Shown here in pieces: positions 4,832 through 5,631 of a stretch of DNA of 5,631 bases. Source of the DNA: Minisyncoccota bacterium (GTDB lineage Bacteria; Verrucomicrobiota; Lentisphaeria; Oligosphaerales; MVZH01); the NCBI GenBank assembly GCA_021734725.1, contig JAIPIM010000271.1:1-5631 (forward strand), in the 5' to 3' direction. The notes beneath the pieces were generated by a model that was not told the DNA's origin, searched no databases, and saw only the letters and a list, made by a program, of their open reading frames with translations. Each line of letters starts with the position of its first letter. Positions within the stretch are counted from its first letter, which is position 1. Made by a program: the position numbers and the translations under genes.

Positions 4832-5631
4832 TCAATACGGCAGCACCGGCACGTCGTCGTCGGCCAGCGTGCTCATGTATTTGTCGTATGCGTTCCGATC
4901 GGGAACCTTAATGTTATGGCTCTCGGGTTTATTCTCGACCGCGCAGCAGCCTTTTGCCTTAATGGTATGCGCGACGATCATTGCGGGCTTGCCTTTCACG
5001 GCCACGGCTCTTGAGATGGTCGTGTACAGGGACTCCCAATCGTGACCGTCGGCTTCGAAGGTTTCCCACCCAAAAGCACGCCACTTGTCGGCCAGGGGTT
5101 CGAGCTCGAGAACTTCTCGGGTAAACCCGTCAATCTGCAGTTTGTTGTAGTCTGTAATGCACACCAGGTTGTCCAGTTTGTTGTGTGCCGCGAACATTCC
5201 GGCTTCCCAATTCTGACCTTCGTTCGACTCACCGTCGCCGATGATGCAGAAGACATTATGGTGCTGCTTCCCGCGCTTGGCTGCCACGGCCATGCCGCAG
5301 GCCACGGACAGGCCTTGTCCGAGGGACCCGGTCGTGGCGTCAACGCCCGGTACCGTGCGTGCGTCCGCATGACTGGGCAGGCGGGTACCGTCCATGTTGA
5401 GCGTTCCAAGCCAGGAGGCTGGGAAGAACCCTTTATAAGCGAGCGCTATGTAGAGAACAGGCGCTGCATGCCCTTTTGAGAGTACCAGGCGATCGCGGTC
5501 GGGCTTGCGTGGACTGTCCGGGTCTGTGTTCATGATGCGATAATAGAGTGTCATTATGACCTCTACCAGGCTCAGAGCGCCTCCGAGATGACCGGAGCCC
5601 GAGCGACAAATCATATCCGTGATCACATACC
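4832..5631 (-). CDS. transketolase, N-terminal subunit (TPP-binding domain), 5' end outside window
   Basis: The reading frame stays open to the window edge. The first possible start inside (GTG at 5626) falls in the middle of a conserved helix, so the true start lies upstream and probably about 15-25 residues are missing. Counted from that GTG, the conserved transketolase landmarks are: GSGHLGG with H13, SKGHAAPVLY with H53, PGVDATTGSLGQGLS (93-107), the Mg/thiamine-pyrophosphate motif starting GDGESNEG at 130 and closing with DYNKLQIDG (159-167), and H(T)IKAKG near 220 followed by ESHNIKVP. The subunit holds the diphosphate of the cofactor and Mg, and it needs the C-terminal partner encoded 53 nt downstream. 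Family members normally have GHPDRKKTPGVD where this one reads SHADARTVPGVD; this is a mild divergence near the active-site entrance. Nothing of its promoter is in view. It is very likely a working enzyme subunit in the same operon. Confidence 0.92.
   Translation of the reverse strand, partial: YVITDMICRSGSGHLGGALSLVEVIMTLYYRIMNTDPDSPRKPDRDRLVLSKGHAAPVLYIALAYKGFFPASWLGTLNMDGTRLPSHADARTVPGVDATTGSLGQGLSVACGMAVAAKRGKQHHNVFCIIGDGESNEGQNWEAGMFAAHNKLDNLVCITDYNKLQIDGFTREVLELEPLADKWRAFGWETFEADGHDWESLYTTISRAVAVKGKPAMIVAHTIKAKGCCAVENKPESHNIKVPDRNAYDKYMSTLADDDVPVLPY

Noticed and set aside
4284..5045. Plus-strand open frame of 253 codons across both transketolase genes
   Set aside because: It overlaps two well-supported genes on the other strand and shows no recognisable domain or ribosome-binding context.

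Overview
The window is a single co-directional run of seven genes. All lie on the minus strand, so transcription goes from high to low coordinates. Gene density is high, the base composition is moderately GC-rich, and most genes have clear AGGAG/GAGGAA-type Shine-Dalgarno sites. A Sec-exported TlpA-type thioredoxin-fold protein and a small glycine-rich membrane protein sit inside a carbohydrate-enzyme operon. Together with a characteristic multi-hairpin intergenic repeat, this suggests an environmental Gram-negative bacterium, perhaps of the Verrucomicrobia/Kiritimatiellota/Lentisphaerota/Planctomycetes (PVC) group. The taxon is a guess from style, not something the sequence proves.

Layout in order of transcription: (1) a split transketolase, with the N-terminal thiamine-pyrophosphate subunit (4832-5631, cut by the window edge) followed by the C-terminal subunit (3834-4778); (2) a perfect 14-bp palindrome directly after the second stop codon; (3) a divergent RpiB/LacA/LacB-type aldose-ketose isomerase (3264-3761); (4) an intergenic stretch of about 270 bp that holds a large, nearly symmetrical multi-hairpin repeat (3088-3223); (5) an L-fucose/L-arabinose-isomerase-like protein (1643-2995); (6) a secreted TlpA-like thioredoxin-fold protein (595-1617); (7) a 102-residue membrane protein (270-578); (8) the start of a class II fructose-bisphosphate-aldolase family enzyme (1-235), cut by the window edge.

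The enzymes fit one catabolic route. A FucI-like isomerase would turn an aldose into a ketose, and the transketolase would take a two-carbon unit from it. The RpiB-like enzyme would re-isomerise the shortened aldose so that the transketolase can act again, and the aldolase would handle a phosphorylated product. The RpiB-like protein keeps the catalytic cysteine but has lost the usual Asp-His, ring-opening His and C-terminal phosphate-binding Arg residues. The transketolase keeps its cofactor residues and its phosphate-binding arginines. This pattern resembles the sulfoglycolytic transketolase (sulfo-TK) pathway for sulfoquinovose, or an analogous route for another 6-substituted or 6-deoxy sugar. 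The substrate cannot be settled from the sequence, and no sulfonate-specific gene or sugar kinase is in view.
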